In this document: positions 42,486-51,176 of the stretch, one piece after another
Layout of the letters: every line of letters starts with the position of its first letter
Position numbering within the stretch: the stretch's first letter is position 1
NCBI RefSeq assembly: GCF_021209385.1
Contig: NZ_JAJOIL010000016.1
Coordinates: 1-64,000 of the forward strand
Source of the DNA: Seleniivibrio sp.
Lineage (GTDB): Bacteria; Chrysiogenota; Deferribacteres; Deferribacterales; Geovibrionaceae
Length of the DNA stretch: 64,000 nucleotides
Direction of reading: 5' to 3'
Program-made: the position numbers and the translations under genes
The notes under the pieces: generated by a model
Database searches by the model: none
Told to the model about the DNA's origin: nothing
What the model saw: only the letters and a program-made list of their open reading frames with translations

Positions 42486-44699
42486 ATGGAATATAACCAA
42501 GGGATTAAACACAAAATATTCATTTATGTCAGTATAGTTCTTATAACTGTATGTGTACTTTTTGCGGTTTCAAACATAACGGTACGCTACATCGAATACA
42601 CTTCCGCCATGCGTCAGGAAGGCTATTTAGTGGAGAACAATCAAAGATTTCTTACATCGCAGCTTTCGCGGGTGCTTAAATCAAACCTGAGCAGAATTAT
42701 TTATGATTCATCTCTCGTAGAAGCTGTGGTAAGCAGAAACATACCGCTTCTAATGGGCAGAATGTCCATGCACACAAATGCACTTGATTTTGAATACCCG
42801 GACGATGTATTTGTCTTCCGTATCGTGGCAAAAGACGGCAGGCTCCTTTTCTCAAGTGACCGCAGAACGGATCACTGTCCTAAACCGATCTCTGACGCCG
42901 CATTGAACGAGCTTTCAGGGAAAGCCGCAGGCAATGCTTACGAACTATGTACCAATAAGATACTCCAGTTTTCCGCTCTGCCTATTTACAATAGCGGCGA
43001 GCTGGTAGGTGTGGTCGAGCTTGGCACTTCGCTCGAATTTTACGGAAGAGCAATGGAACAATCCACAGGCTACAGCATGGCTGTGCTTGCCAACACAGAT
43101 ACAAATCTCTTGGAGGGCATGCCCAGATACGGCAGATACGCTCTCATGCAGAACACTGACCAGACCATGTTCAGAAGGCTGCTCAATTCTGTACAGAACT
43201 ATGACAAACTGCCGGATATGGTTAACATCGGGAACATGCATTACCGAATTTCAGACGACATGCGTTTCTACTCTGCGGAAGGCAGGGAAGCTGGACGCTT
43301 TATATACGCCAAAGACGTCACATCCGACGTTTCTGCAATGCTTTCGTATACTCTCAGCGTTGTATTTATGACCATGGTTTTCTGTATCATATCCCTTATG
43401 CTTATCCGTGTCGGTTTCAACAGAACAGTAGGGACACTTGAAAAGGCACATGAACTCACAATCAACAAACTCCTTGTAAGTGAAGAGAAGCATAAGGAAT
43501 ACATAGATAACTCACCCATGTCCATTTTCACGACGAATGATTCAAAAATCTTTACGGATGCAAATAAGCGATTTCTTGATATGACCGGCACGTCAAAGAA
43601 CGAACTGGTTGTAAAAAGCCTTTACGATTTTGTAACGGATAACAGACGCAACGACATAAATAAGTTCTATTCAAAAGCTTTCCATGAAGGCAGCAACTCC
43701 GGCGTTTTATACGTCGTCAACAGGACAGGAAAAGAGATCGCCATGATGGCAAAGGCTGTAAAAATGAGCGAAAGATCGCTTCTGTTCAACTGTCTCGACA
43801 TAACTCACTCAATCGAAATGGAAAACAAACTAAAAGAACTCAACTTTGAACTTGAAACAATGAACAGAAACCTTGAAAAACGTATTGAAGAGGAGGTTGA
43901 AAAGAACCGTCGGCAGTCGCATATTCTGGCGGAACAGAAAAAGCTGGCGGATATGGGTCTGATGGTCAGCGCAATCGCCCACCAGTGGCGGCAGCCTCTG
44001 AATGCACTGGGCATAATGCTGCAATCAATACCGGATGCATTAAATATTGATGAAACTTCCCCGGAATATACCGATTATGAAAAGACCGCCATGCTGCTTG
44101 TAAAAAAGATGTCGGATACAATAGATAACTTCAGATTGTTTTTTGAAACAGGCGAAAGAAAAGAAAAATTCAATGTTGTGGATGAACTGCAAAACACTCA
44201 CGCGCTGCTTTCAGTACACATAGCCTCAAAGAACATAAAGACAAAATTCATGTGCAGAAGAGAACCGGACATACATTTTTCACCCTGCCTGTCTTGCGGA
44301 AGATGCAACGAAATAACGCTTTACGGCCAGCCGGGGGAATTCCGTCAGATGCTGATGAATATACTGAACAACAGTTACGAAGCGATAATCGAACGTATGA
44401 GCAGGCAACCGGAGCTGGAGGGCAGTATAGCAATCAACATAGTATGTTCTGATGAAAGGGTAACCATAAGCGTGGAAGACAACGGAACAGGCGTTTCGCC
44501 TGAGATACTCGACAGGATATTTGAACCCTATTTCTCAACAAAGAACGACGCTAAGTTTTCCGGTATCGGTCTCTATATGGTCAAGGTTCTCACTGAACAG
44601 AACCTCGGCGGCAAGGTAGCGGCATTCAACAATCACCTTGGCGGACTCACCGTTGTGATGGATTTCAGGCTGAGTGGGAAACCGGATCAGGTTTCCTGA
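42486..44699 (+). CDS. orphan sensor histidine kinase (kinase A) with Cys4 insert in the ATPase domain
   Basis: 737 residues from ATG 42486; a TTG at 42453 could add 11. Membrane helix at about 10-32, an extracytoplasmic Cache-like region to about 280, a second helix (YTLSVVFMTMVFCIISLML), a PAS domain (about 335-450), then a coiled coil and the HisKA region with phospho-acceptor His499 in AHQWRQPLNALG. Between the last HisKA segment and the ATPase N box is a Cys insert C590-x10-C601-x2-C604-x2-C607. ATPase motifs follow: FRQMLMNILNNSYEAI and VEDNGTGVSPEILDRIFEPY. No response regulator is adjacent. Its last 35 bp overlap the convergent kinase B gene. Confidence 0.88.
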   Translation: MEYNQGIKHKIFIYVSIVLITVCVLFAVSNITVRYIEYTSAMRQEGYLVENNQRFLTSQLSRVLKSNLSRIIYDSSLVEAVVSRNIPLLMGRMSMHTNALDFEYPDDVFVFRIVAKDGRLLFSSDRRTDHCPKPISDAALNELSGKAAGNAYELCTNKILQFSALPIYNSGELVGVVELGTSLEFYGRAMEQSTGYSMAVLANTDTNLLEGMPRYGRYALMQNTDQTMFRRLLNSVQNYDKLPDMVNIGNMHYRISDDMRFYSAEGREAGRFIYAKDVTSDVSAMLSYTLSVVFMTMVFCIISLMLIRVGFNRTVGTLEKAHELTINKLLVSEEKHKEYIDNSPMSIFTTNDSKIFTDANKRFLDMTGTSKNELVVKSLYDFVTDNRRNDINKFYSKAFHEGSNSGVLYVVNRTGKEIAMMAKAVKMSERSLLFNCLDITHSIEMENKLKELNFELETMNRNLEKRIEEEVEKNRRQSHILAEQKKLADMGLMVSAIAHQWRQPLNALGIMLQSIPDALNIDETSPEYTDYEKTAMLLVKKMSDTIDNFRLFFETGERKEKFNVVDELQNTHALLSVHIASKNIKTKFMCRREPDIHFSPCLSCGRCNEITLYGQPGEFRQMLMNILNNSYEAIIERMSRQPELEGSIAINIVCSDERVTISVEDNGTGVSPEILDRIFEPYFSTKNDAKFSGIGLYMVKVLTEQNLGGKVAAFNNHLGGLTVVMDFRLSGKPDQVS

Positions 44700-46662
44700 C
44701 AGGCAGAACAATGCAGAACACAACTCCGTTTTCAGTATTCTCAAAATACAGCTTCCCGCGCATGTAGTTCTCAATGATATTCTTAGTAAGATACAGCCCG
44801 ATGCCGGTACCCTTGCCTTCACCCTTTGTCGTGAAATACGGGTTGTATATCCTCTCCGCGACATATTCAGGTATGGTCTTGCCGTTATTGAATATTTTTA
44901 TTACAATACGATCGCCGTCCAAATCGACGTCAATCGAAATGGTCTTTTCCCTGCCGTTTTCATCGAAATCTTCATCCACTGCGTCAACAGCATTCTGAAG
45001 AACATTGATGAAAGCCTGTTTGAACTCGTCCTTATATCCGTCAACCACAACGCTGGTATACTCACACCCCATGTTTTCATAAAATCCCTGACAGTCCATA
45101 AAGTTTGAACCGCAGATGCATGAAGCGTTAAACGTTATCCCATGATAAGCGAGTTTAGCTTCGTATATTTTCAGTATCTCACGAACCTCAGACATTACCC
45201 TGAAAGCAGAACTGTTGCCCTGCGGTCTGAAAAATTCGCTGAAATTGTCTATAGTTGATGAGAGATTTCCTATGAGATGCATACATGTGCTTTCAAATCC
45301 CTTTATGTAGTCATTGTCCAGACCGTCGTCCCTGTATGTCTGGCAGATATCCTGAATATACAGCCCCAGTGCGTTCAAAGGCTGACGCCAGTGGTGTGCC
45401 ATGGCGCTTATTATGTTGCCAATATCTGCAAGTTTCTTCTGATTAAAAAGTATCTGCTCATATTTTCTGTTCTTTTCAGTCTCTCTGGCAATAGTGGCGT
45501 GAAGATTCAGGTTGATATCCTGAAGCTCGCAGGACTGCCTGTGAAGCTCGGTTATGTCGCGGCTTATACCAAACAAACCCACAAGTTCACCATCGGCATC
45601 CAAAAAAGGAGTTTTAACTGTTGACATAAGGTGTCTTGAACCGTTTTTAAACTCAACCCATTCGTCATTCAGGCGCGACTGGCGCATTGCAAACATGATC
45701 CTGTCGTTTGCTATGAATTCCTCCGCAACCTTTTTGCCGAAAAGGTCGAAATCTGTCTTTCCGATTACAGTGTCCGGTTCTTCACCTACAAAATCCGCAA
45801 ACGCTTTGTTGCATCCGAGGTAAACTCCATTCATATCTTTATAGAAGATAAGATCGGGAATGATATCGAACAGAGATTTTATAAGTCCCGCCTGCCTTCT
45901 TATCTCGTTGTATGCATTTTTGAGGTCGGTTATGTCTCTTCCGAGAACCACCAGACCTTTACGCATAGTCTTCTCATCATCGTAGAAAAGCGGGACTTTT
46001 ATAGTATCAAAGACCCGCACAGTGCCGTCCGGCATTGTAACAATCTCTTCTTCGCGGTTAATCACCTTCTTCTCCCATGTCGTCTCATCCGAATTGGCAC
46101 AGGCTTCCAGAGCCTCTTTATATATGGGAAGAGTGTAGTTTGCGAGTTCCTGATCGTTTTTACCGGTAAAATCATCTTTTCTGAGTGAAAAAGCGGTAAG
46201 ACAGCTTGAATTCGCCTCCAGCCAGCGTCCTTTGCTGTCTTTGAAACAGATAATGTCCGGTGTGGCATTTATAAGAGTTCGGAGCTGTTCCTGTTTCTCT
46301 CTGAGAACTGTGACTGCGGATGACAGTTCGCTGTCGTCACGAACTATAAGCGCAAGTTCACCGTCTGAGGATCTCACCGATTCGATGTGAAATCCTTTGT
46401 CAAGCTCGGCAACAAAATAGAAAACCGGAATGGTTATCGCATCTTTTACAACGTTTTCAAAATCGTTTTTAAAGAAAAGGCAGCAGAGATCCGCAACGTT
46501 ACTGCCTATCAGTTTTTCCACAGGACATCCTGTCATAGCTGTAAAAGCTTCGTTTGCATCCAGAATGACAGTTTTTTGGAAATTATCAGCAACAGCGGAA
46601 CTTAGAAGCACATACCCGAAATCAGCCTTATTAATAATGGATCTAAAAAAATCTTTCTCCAT
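44665..46662 (-). CDS. orphan cytosolic multi-PAS sensor histidine kinase (kinase B) with Cys4 insert
   Basis: 665 residues, no membrane helix. Three PAS domains: about 1-110, 125-250 and 255-375 (DFGYVLLSSAVADNFQK; LINATPDIICFKDSKGRWLE; LFDIIPDLIFYKDMNGVYLG). His423 lies in AHHWRQPLNALGLYIQ. A four-Cys insert (C515-x-C517-x6-C524-x8-C533) sits before the N box YKDEFKQAFINVLQNAVDAV. The catalytic GKTI-PEYVAERIYNPYF and [15 protein letters not shown] segments are intact. It is convergent with kinase A, with overlapping 3' ends. The PAS domains suggest a cytosolic ligand or redox signal. Confidence 0.88.
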   Translation of the reverse strand: MEKDFFRSIINKADFGYVLLSSAVADNFQKTVILDANEAFTAMTGCPVEKLIGSNVADLCCLFFKNDFENVVKDAITIPVFYFVAELDKGFHIESVRSSDGELALIVRDDSELSSAVTVLREKQEQLRTLINATPDIICFKDSKGRWLEANSSCLTAFSLRKDDFTGKNDQELANYTLPIYKEALEACANSDETTWEKKVINREEEIVTMPDGTVRVFDTIKVPLFYDDEKTMRKGLVVLGRDITDLKNAYNEIRRQAGLIKSLFDIIPDLIFYKDMNGVYLGCNKAFADFVGEEPDTVIGKTDFDLFGKKVAEEFIANDRIMFAMRQSRLNDEWVEFKNGSRHLMSTVKTPFLDADGELVGLFGISRDITELHRQSCELQDINLNLHATIARETEKNRKYEQILFNQKKLADIGNIISAMAHHWRQPLNALGLYIQDICQTYRDDGLDNDYIKGFESTCMHLIGNLSSTIDNFSEFFRPQGNSSAFRVMSEVREILKIYEAKLAYHGITFNASCICGSNFMDCQGFYENMGCEYTSVVVDGYKDEFKQAFINVLQNAVDAVDEDFDENGREKTISIDVDLDGDRIVIKIFNNGKTIPEYVAERIYNPYFTTKGEGKGTGIGLYLTKNIIENYMRGKLYFENTENGVVFCIVLPVRKPDPVSHSA

Positions 46663-46774
46663 CGGAAAACTCCGAAATGATAATCAAATAAGCTCTCATA
46701 CTTATTATACACATATAAAAACTTAAACGGCAATTTCATTAAATATTATTACATAAAAAAGCGGACGTATGATT

Positions 46775-47254
46775 TCAGATGTGCCAGAGAGGACCATCCT
46801 GATCATCTATCAGATTGGCGAGAACTTTGTTGTCTCTTTCATTGATGTTGGTGCGGTCAACACAACAGGTGGGGCAAAGGATATCGTCTTCAACATAAAC
46901 CGGAACACCCATACGCATGGCAAGAGCTATTCCGTCGGATGGTCTGCAGTCTATCTTTTTCTCGGACTTGCTGCATATAACATAGATGCTCGCCTTGTAG
47001 TTGCCCTGTTCGTACCTGTCAACTACAACACGGTCAATGTTCGCATCCTCTATGCTGTCTATGATGCGTGCTATGAATTCATATGTCATGGGTCTGGGGG
47101 TGTTGATCCTGTTTAAAACGCAGTAAATGGACTCCGCTTCGAGATCTCCGACATTGACAGGGATAAGATAGTGTCCGCAAAGGGTTTCCAGCAAAAGAAC
47201 GTATCTGGACGTAAGTGGTTCTCTGATGACACATTTAACCGTTGTCTCTATCAT
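46775..47254 (-). CDS. bifunctional nuclease family (DUF151) protein
   Basis: 159 residues. The DUF151 pattern is visible: LPVNVGDLEAESIYCVLN-like segment (PVNVGDLEAESIYCVLNR), RPMTYEFIARIIDSI, and RPSDGIALAMRMGVPVYVED, the last being the family's most conserved block. Family members have reported DNase/RNase activity, but substrate and role are uncertain. The C-terminus has a CPTCC cluster. GGAGGAATC precedes the ATG. It lies between the kinase B gene and the tlpA-like gene. Confidence 0.8.
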   Translation of the reverse strand: MIETTVKCVIREPLTSRYVLLLETLCGHYLIPVNVGDLEAESIYCVLNRINTPRPMTYEFIARIIDSIEDANIDRVVVDRYEQGNYKASIYVICSKSEKKIDCRPSDGIALAMRMGVPVYVEDDILCPTCCVDRTNINERDNKVLANLIDDQDGPLWHI

Positions 47255-47333
47255 TAAGATTCCTCCGGATCAAGCGTAATACCTATGTTAAAAATAGTTT
47301 TGCCAAACATAAAATCAATGGCAAATCCGGCAC

Positions 47334-47816
47334 TTATTTTAATTTTGTGGCGATATATTCAAGCTGGTTCTCTGTGAGGGGACCTTCAGCCCTGTCGAAC
47401 AGCTTGCCGTCCGGTTTAAAAATAAAGGAAACGGGGATGGTGTTAACGCTCATCTCCATGCCAAGGCTGTCGTCGCTGTGAACAACGGGGTAGGTTATCT
47501 TGAACTCATCTACAAATTTCTGTGCGTCCTCTGCTGTTTTGTCCACAGAGATACCGACTATAACGAAATCTTGGTCTTTATATTTTTCATACGCTTTAAC
47601 AAAATCGGGTGTTTCGCCGCGGCAGGGGGGACACCACGAAGCGAAGAAATTGACGATCAGGGTCTTTCCTGCATACTGCTTTTTCAGTTCCTCTAAATAG
47701 CCTTTTGAGACTGTCTGTATTCCCTGTTTATTTTCGGTTTTTTCCTTGCTGCCGAAACAACCGGACAGAAGGAACAGAGACATAAGCGCTATAAGCAGAA
47801 AGATCACTTTTTTCAT
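47334..47816 (-). CDS. TlpA/ResA-type thioredoxin-like lipoprotein
   Basis: 160 residues from ATG 47816, with GGAGG six nt upstream. Signal with lipobox LSGC (KKVIFLLIALMSLFLLSGC), so it is anchored to the outer face of a membrane. The thioredoxin fold carries the active site ASWCPPCRGETPDF and a later cis-Pro in NTIPVSFIF. Such proteins reduce c-type cytochromes or other periplasmic disulfides. Divergent from the CsoR-like gene: 121 bp between starts. Confidence 0.88.
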   Translation of the reverse strand: MKKVIFLLIALMSLFLLSGCFGSKEKTENKQGIQTVSKGYLEELKKQYAGKTLIVNFFASWCPPCRGETPDFVKAYEKYKDQDFVIVGISVDKTAEDAQKFVDEFKITYPVVHSDDSLGMEMSVNTIPVSFIFKPDGKLFDRAEGPLTENQLEYIATKLK

Positions 47817-47902
47817 TTTCATCCTCCGAAGTATCACCTTCCAAATATGCACTTTCGGCTATATTGCGTCAAGGATTTTCAAACGACTTTTATATTTTTT
47901 GA

Positions 47903-47932
47903 TTGACATATCCTATCCTATAGGATAGGATA
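47903..47932 (+). promoter_or_regulatory. promoter with perfect 24-bp palindrome upstream of the CsoR-like gene
   Basis: TTGACA (47903-47908) is followed at exactly 17 bp by TAGGAT (47926-47931). A perfect palindrome, half-site TATCCTATCCTA and its reverse complement (47909-47932), fills the spacer and the -10. The ATG at 47938 is six bp further on. AGGA inside the palindrome (47927-47930) could double as the ribosome-binding site. This arrangement indicates strong auto-repression by a dimer or tetramer. It may also affect the divergent tlpA-like gene. Confidence 0.7.
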
Positions 47933-47937
47933 TTCTC

Positions 47938-48174
47938 ATGGAACAGACGGCAAACGAGGATATCGTTAAAAGACTGCAAAGAGCGAACGGGCATTTATCA
48001 AAAGTCATCGAAATGCTGATTGAAGGTGATGCGGAACTGAACGTCGCCCAGCAGATGCAGGCGGTTTCAAAAGCGGTAATAAACGCGAAGAATCAATACA
48101 TAAGAAACAGTATAGATGCGCGGCTGGACAAAACGGCAGCAAGAGAGCTTGCCGAGCTTTCAAAATTTCTCTGA
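47938..48174 (+). CDS. CsoR/RcnR/FrmR-family repressor lacking the metal ligands
   Basis: 78 residues. The four-helix family pattern is clear: IVKRLQRANGHLSKVIEMLI, then LNVAQQMQAVSKAVINAK, then YIRNSIDARL. CsoR-type repressors usually place Cys in the first conserved position and His-x-x-x-Cys later; here there is no Cys or His at these positions (no Cys anywhere, and the only His is in NGHL). It therefore cannot bind copper or nickel in the standard way and may sense another signal or act as a constitutive DNA binder. The likely operator is the 24-bp palindrome upstream. Confidence 0.82.
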   Translation: MEQTANEDIVKRLQRANGHLSKVIEMLIEGDAELNVAQQMQAVSKAVINAKNQYIRNSIDARLDKTAARELAELSKFL

Positions 48175-48233
48175 ACGGATACTATGCGCTGCGGATGCTG
48201 CGAACTCCGCTGCGCTTGCTCATATCATACCTC

Positions 48234-48268
48234 GAAAAAAAAAGCGGGATTTCACACCCGCTTTTTTT
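48234..48268 (+). terminator. intrinsic terminator after the CsoR-like gene
   Basis: AAAGCGGG (48241-48248), loop ATTTCACA, CCCGCTTT (48257-48264), then TTTT. An A-run before the stem makes it work in both directions. The following gene-free stretch 48269-48757 holds only a weak minus-strand frame. Confidence 0.82.
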
Positions 48269-48390
48269 ACTACAGAACCCGAAGGTCTGCGCAATAACAT
48301 ATCGGCATCTTTTTATATCAATGCATGCCTTTTTGAATATGCAGAGAACTCAGTTTGTATTCTACACGCTATAAAGAGGTCTATTCCATA

Positions 48391-48649
48391 ATTTTAACAT
48401 AACCCGAAACCATATCCGCGCTCTTCCGGAAACCGGAGCGTATAACCGACGCCCCAAACGCAAACAACGCCCTCTCTGTCCCTTCATGAGCAAACACACC
48501 GGAAAAATTGCTGCCAACATCCGCACCCATTTCCGGATATAGAAGGGGCATTGCGATCGTCCTCAGGTTCAAACCGGATAAGCCGCTTCCGCTGTTTTCT
48601 CCGCTTTTTTATTCTTCGCCGCCGCTGTTATTGCAGTATCGTCATTCAT
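48391..48649 (-). pseudogene. possible degraded small gene
   Basis: On the minus strand an ATG at 48649 gives a 26-residue Ala/Lys-rich frame (MNDDTAITAAAKNKKAEKTA) ending at a stop, and a second frame, shifted by two, continues from about 48572 (IAMPLLYPEMGADVGSNFSG) to a stop near 48381. Codon choice looks coding-like, but there is no ribosome-binding site or family match. It could be a small frameshifted gene or chance. I see nothing else in 48269-48757. Confidence 0.2.
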
Positions 48650-48757
48650 AACAGAGCTTAAATAAAAATTACGGAAAAAACATCGACCATAAGGCTGAAA
48701 TTTCAGAGGAAATATCTAATACTAAAGTATGAGAGAGTAAATTATCAGATAGTTAGC

Positions 48758-50137
48758 CTATCTGCTTTTAAGAAGCAGGCTGATAAGTTCCGCACGCGTA
48801 TTCACATTGTATTTTGAAAAGATACTGCGCGCATGGGTTTTGACAGTGCTTTCGCTGATGTTCAGAGAATCGGCTATCGCCCTGTTTGATATTCCTGTGA
48901 GAATAAGCTCCAGAACCTCCTGTTCGCGTGCAGTCAGCGGTTCAAAGACGCTTATCTCCTGAACCTGTGCAGGCTCTGTGACATAATCCTCTTCCACAAG
49001 GTACGCGTGACTTTTGAGCTTCATGACAAGCATGCGGTTCAGAAGCGGCAGCATCGCAAGTGTTATACAAACCACCGTAAGGGCTATCACTGCAATCTCG
49101 GAATCAGCCAGCCCAGCGGATGTAATGAACATCCCCAGAGCGCCGCCGCATAGCACTCCCAGAACGTTTGCTGAAAGATTCATTCCGAACATCTTCACCG
49201 GATTGTCTGTATAATCAAGCATTTCACCAATTATACTCCACCAGAAAAGATCAAATATACCGCATGCACCCAACATCAGAGTATTTACTATGAGATAGTC
49301 AACAACGCCTCTGCCCAGAAGCATGAAACAGATGAACGACGCTATTATGGTCGCCATACCGACATAGAGTATCACATAACGCTTTATCCTGCCCGGCAGG
49401 TTGCGCATCACTGCCAGAGCAGCAATATAGGGGACAGCCCAGTACCAGCTTGTCAGCGTTGTAAGATGCCCGAAAGCCGGATTCATAACCTCGTACATCA
49501 GACCAGAATTTATTGTGATCACAAAAACGAACAGAAACAATATGAGCATGGGTTTCTTTGTGCCGCCCGCTTCGCAGCACCTTTTCTCCTGAACGTCGGA
49601 AGGGAGCTTCCGGATTAAAACGGCACCTGCCGCTATACAGGCAAGCGAAAAGGTAAGCCCGACAGTGTGCGATATATGTACAGCGGACATATTAACCAGT
49701 ATCATAATGATGTTGGAGTATATCAGGACATCAGCGCAAGTCTTTATACGCTGTTTTTTCGGTGTAAATGTCTTCAGGAAATATCCCCATGAAGCGACTG
49801 CCAGAGCAGACGAATAGCCCGCTATAACAAGCGATACGAACCATAGAGCCGACGGTTTGAAATAGAAAGGAAGAGTGCAGATAAAACTGACCGCCATACC
49901 GATAAGAACAACCTGTTTCGCTCTGCGGAGTGAACTAACGAAAAAACCGCATGTGAAGAGCCCCGCAAAATGGGCAACTATTGCAGAAAGAACAAGACTG
50001 CCCTCCTGAACTCCGTAAAATTCCATCACGCTGTAGAGAGCTCTCCCTTCAAAAAGGAAAGAAAGAATGTACGCAAAAAGGAGTGAGAATCCCCCTAAAG
50101 ACACTATACGACTGTTCACTGCACCATGTTCATTCAT
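48758..50137 (-). CDS. 12-helix membrane protein with C-terminal LuxR-type HTH
   Basis: 459 residues. Twelve hydrophobic helices fill residues 10-375, resembling an MFS-type fold (helices at SLLFAYILSFLF, VVLIGMAVSFICTLPF, LWFVSLVIAGYSSALAV and others). A cytoplasmic linker leads to a LuxR/GerE HTH at about 395-455: LTAREQEVLELILTGISNRA, then SESTVKTHARSIFSKYNVNT. It therefore looks like a one-component membrane regulator whose sensor is transporter-like. This architecture is known mainly from Actinobacteria such as Eggerthella; the ligand is unknown. Monocistronic. Confidence 0.85.
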   Translation of the reverse strand: MNEHGAVNSRIVSLGGFSLLFAYILSFLFEGRALYSVMEFYGVQEGSLVLSAIVAHFAGLFTCGFFVSSLRRAKQVVLIGMAVSFICTLPFYFKPSALWFVSLVIAGYSSALAVASWGYFLKTFTPKKQRIKTCADVLIYSNIIMILVNMSAVHISHTVGLTFSLACIAAGAVLIRKLPSDVQEKRCCEAGGTKKPMLILFLFVFVITINSGLMYEVMNPAFGHLTTLTSWYWAVPYIAALAVMRNLPGRIKRYVILYVGMATIIASFICFMLLGRGVVDYLIVNTLMLGACGIFDLFWWSIIGEMLDYTDNPVKMFGMNLSANVLGVLCGGALGMFITSAGLADSEIAVIALTVVCITLAMLPLLNRMLVMKLKSHAYLVEEDYVTEPAQVQEISVFEPLTAREQEVLELILTGISNRAIADSLNISESTVKTHARSIFSKYNVNTRAELISLLLKSR

Positions 50138-50215
50138 TAGTTATCCCATATTTACAAAGACATAGAATAATATAGTTTAACTTCGTTACGCACCTTAGTC
50201 AAAACAAAATACCCG

Positions 50216-50704
50216 CTATTTGTCTATCGCCACTTCAACTTCCACAGGTTTCAATATCTTTGTAACCACGGCAGGACTGATGCTCACCAGAAAACCCCGC
50301 TTGCCTCCGTTGATATATATTTCCGGCAAAGCTGCGATGGTTTTTTCCATATATACTTTCATAGCGCGTTTAGTACCGAACGGAGAGGTTCCGCCAACGA
50401 GATATCCGGTATGTCTGTTCGCCGTATCCGGTTCACACGGCTTTAAAGTTTTGACATTGATGTCCCTTGCGAGCTTTTTAAGCGATATTTCTTTATCGCC
50501 GTGCATCAGCACAACTATTGGGGTTTTAGTCTCGTCTTCAAGTATTATGGTCTTTATAACCATATGCATGTCCACCCCAAGCGCCTCGCTGGAATGTTTA
50601 GTTCCGCCCTTTTCAACATAATCATAAAGATGCGGCTCAAAATCCGCTTTATTGTCCCGCAGAACCCTTATCGCCTGCGTAACGGGAAACTTATCCTTCG
50701 ACAT
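50216..50704 (-). CDS. ybaK: Cys-tRNA(Pro)/Cys-tRNA(Cys) deacylase YbaK
   Basis: 162 residues from ATG 50704 (a GTG at 50713 would add three). Conserved YbaK features: FVEKGGTKHSSEALG-like YVEKGGTKHSSEALGV, VLMHGDKEISLKKLARDINV, and GYLVGGTSPFGTKRAM with the GxSPFG loop. It hydrolyses mischarged Cys-tRNA(Pro). It overlaps or abuts the upstream flavin-binding gene, so it is part of the EVE - flavin-binding - ybaK unit. In the wider window it adds to the tRNA quality and modification theme (queA, tgt, YhhQ). Confidence 0.9.
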   Translation of the reverse strand: MSKDKFPVTQAIRVLRDNKADFEPHLYDYVEKGGTKHSSEALGVDMHMVIKTIILEDETKTPIVVLMHGDKEISLKKLARDINVKTLKPCEPDTANRHTGYLVGGTSPFGTKRAMKVYMEKTIAALPEIYINGGKRGFLVSISPAVVTKILKPVEVEVAIDK

Positions 50705-50705
50705 C

Positions 50706-51176
50706 TCACTCACCTTTTACGGGAGCTGGAGAGGTTTTGCCTGTACAGCTATCTATAGTCAGTTTCAGGACGCACGTCCTCTCCACCATCTTATCGGCAT
50801 AGGTATTCTCCATTTTGCCGTAATGCTCCATCAGCGCGTCCAGTCCCGCACGTTTTTCCGCATCGCCTTCAATGATTTCTATGGTTCCGTCTCCCATAAC
50901 GCTGGTGAAGGCGCATGTCCAGCCGCAAGACGTTTCCTTCTTTATCAGCTCGCTTGAAGAAACAACCATAAAAGCCGCCTTCGGGTTTTTCTTTATGATA
51001 TCCATCTTGCGCCCTTCATATGCGCAGTGCAGGTAAACGGCTCCGTCCTTATATCCGTAGTTCATCGCAACTCCGTAAGGCGTGCCTTCGTCCGCCAGCG
51101 AAAGATACATCACTTCGCCCTTTTTAAGCAGTTCCTTAGTCTGGTCGTCCGTGAGCTGTTTTTCACTTCTTCTCAT
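50706..51176 (-). CDS. pyridoxamine 5'-phosphate oxidase-like flavin-binding protein (NimA-like)
   Basis: 156 residues. Split-barrel flavin-binding pattern: MYLSLADEGTPYGVAMNYGY, AVYLHCAYEGRKMDII, NPKAAFMVV and WTCAFTSVMGDGTIEII. It matches the NimA/heme-oxygenase-like subgroup of PNPOx-fold proteins, which contain FMN or related cofactors. Nitroimidazole resistance is reported for Nim proteins but does not follow from sequence alone. Its start overlaps the EVE gene end by 14 bp. Confidence 0.8.
   Translation of the reverse strand: MRRSEKQLTDDQTKELLKKGEVMYLSLADEGTPYGVAMNYGYKDGAVYLHCAYEGRKMDIIKKNPKAAFMVVSSSELIKKETSCGWTCAFTSVMGDGTIEIIEGDAEKRAGLDALMEHYGKMENTYADKMVERTCVLKLTIDSCTGKTSPAPVKGE

Noticed and set aside
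48116-48391. Plus-strand open frame following the CsoR-like gene
   Set aside because: Begins inside the CsoR-like gene in another frame and passes through the terminator at 48234-48268.
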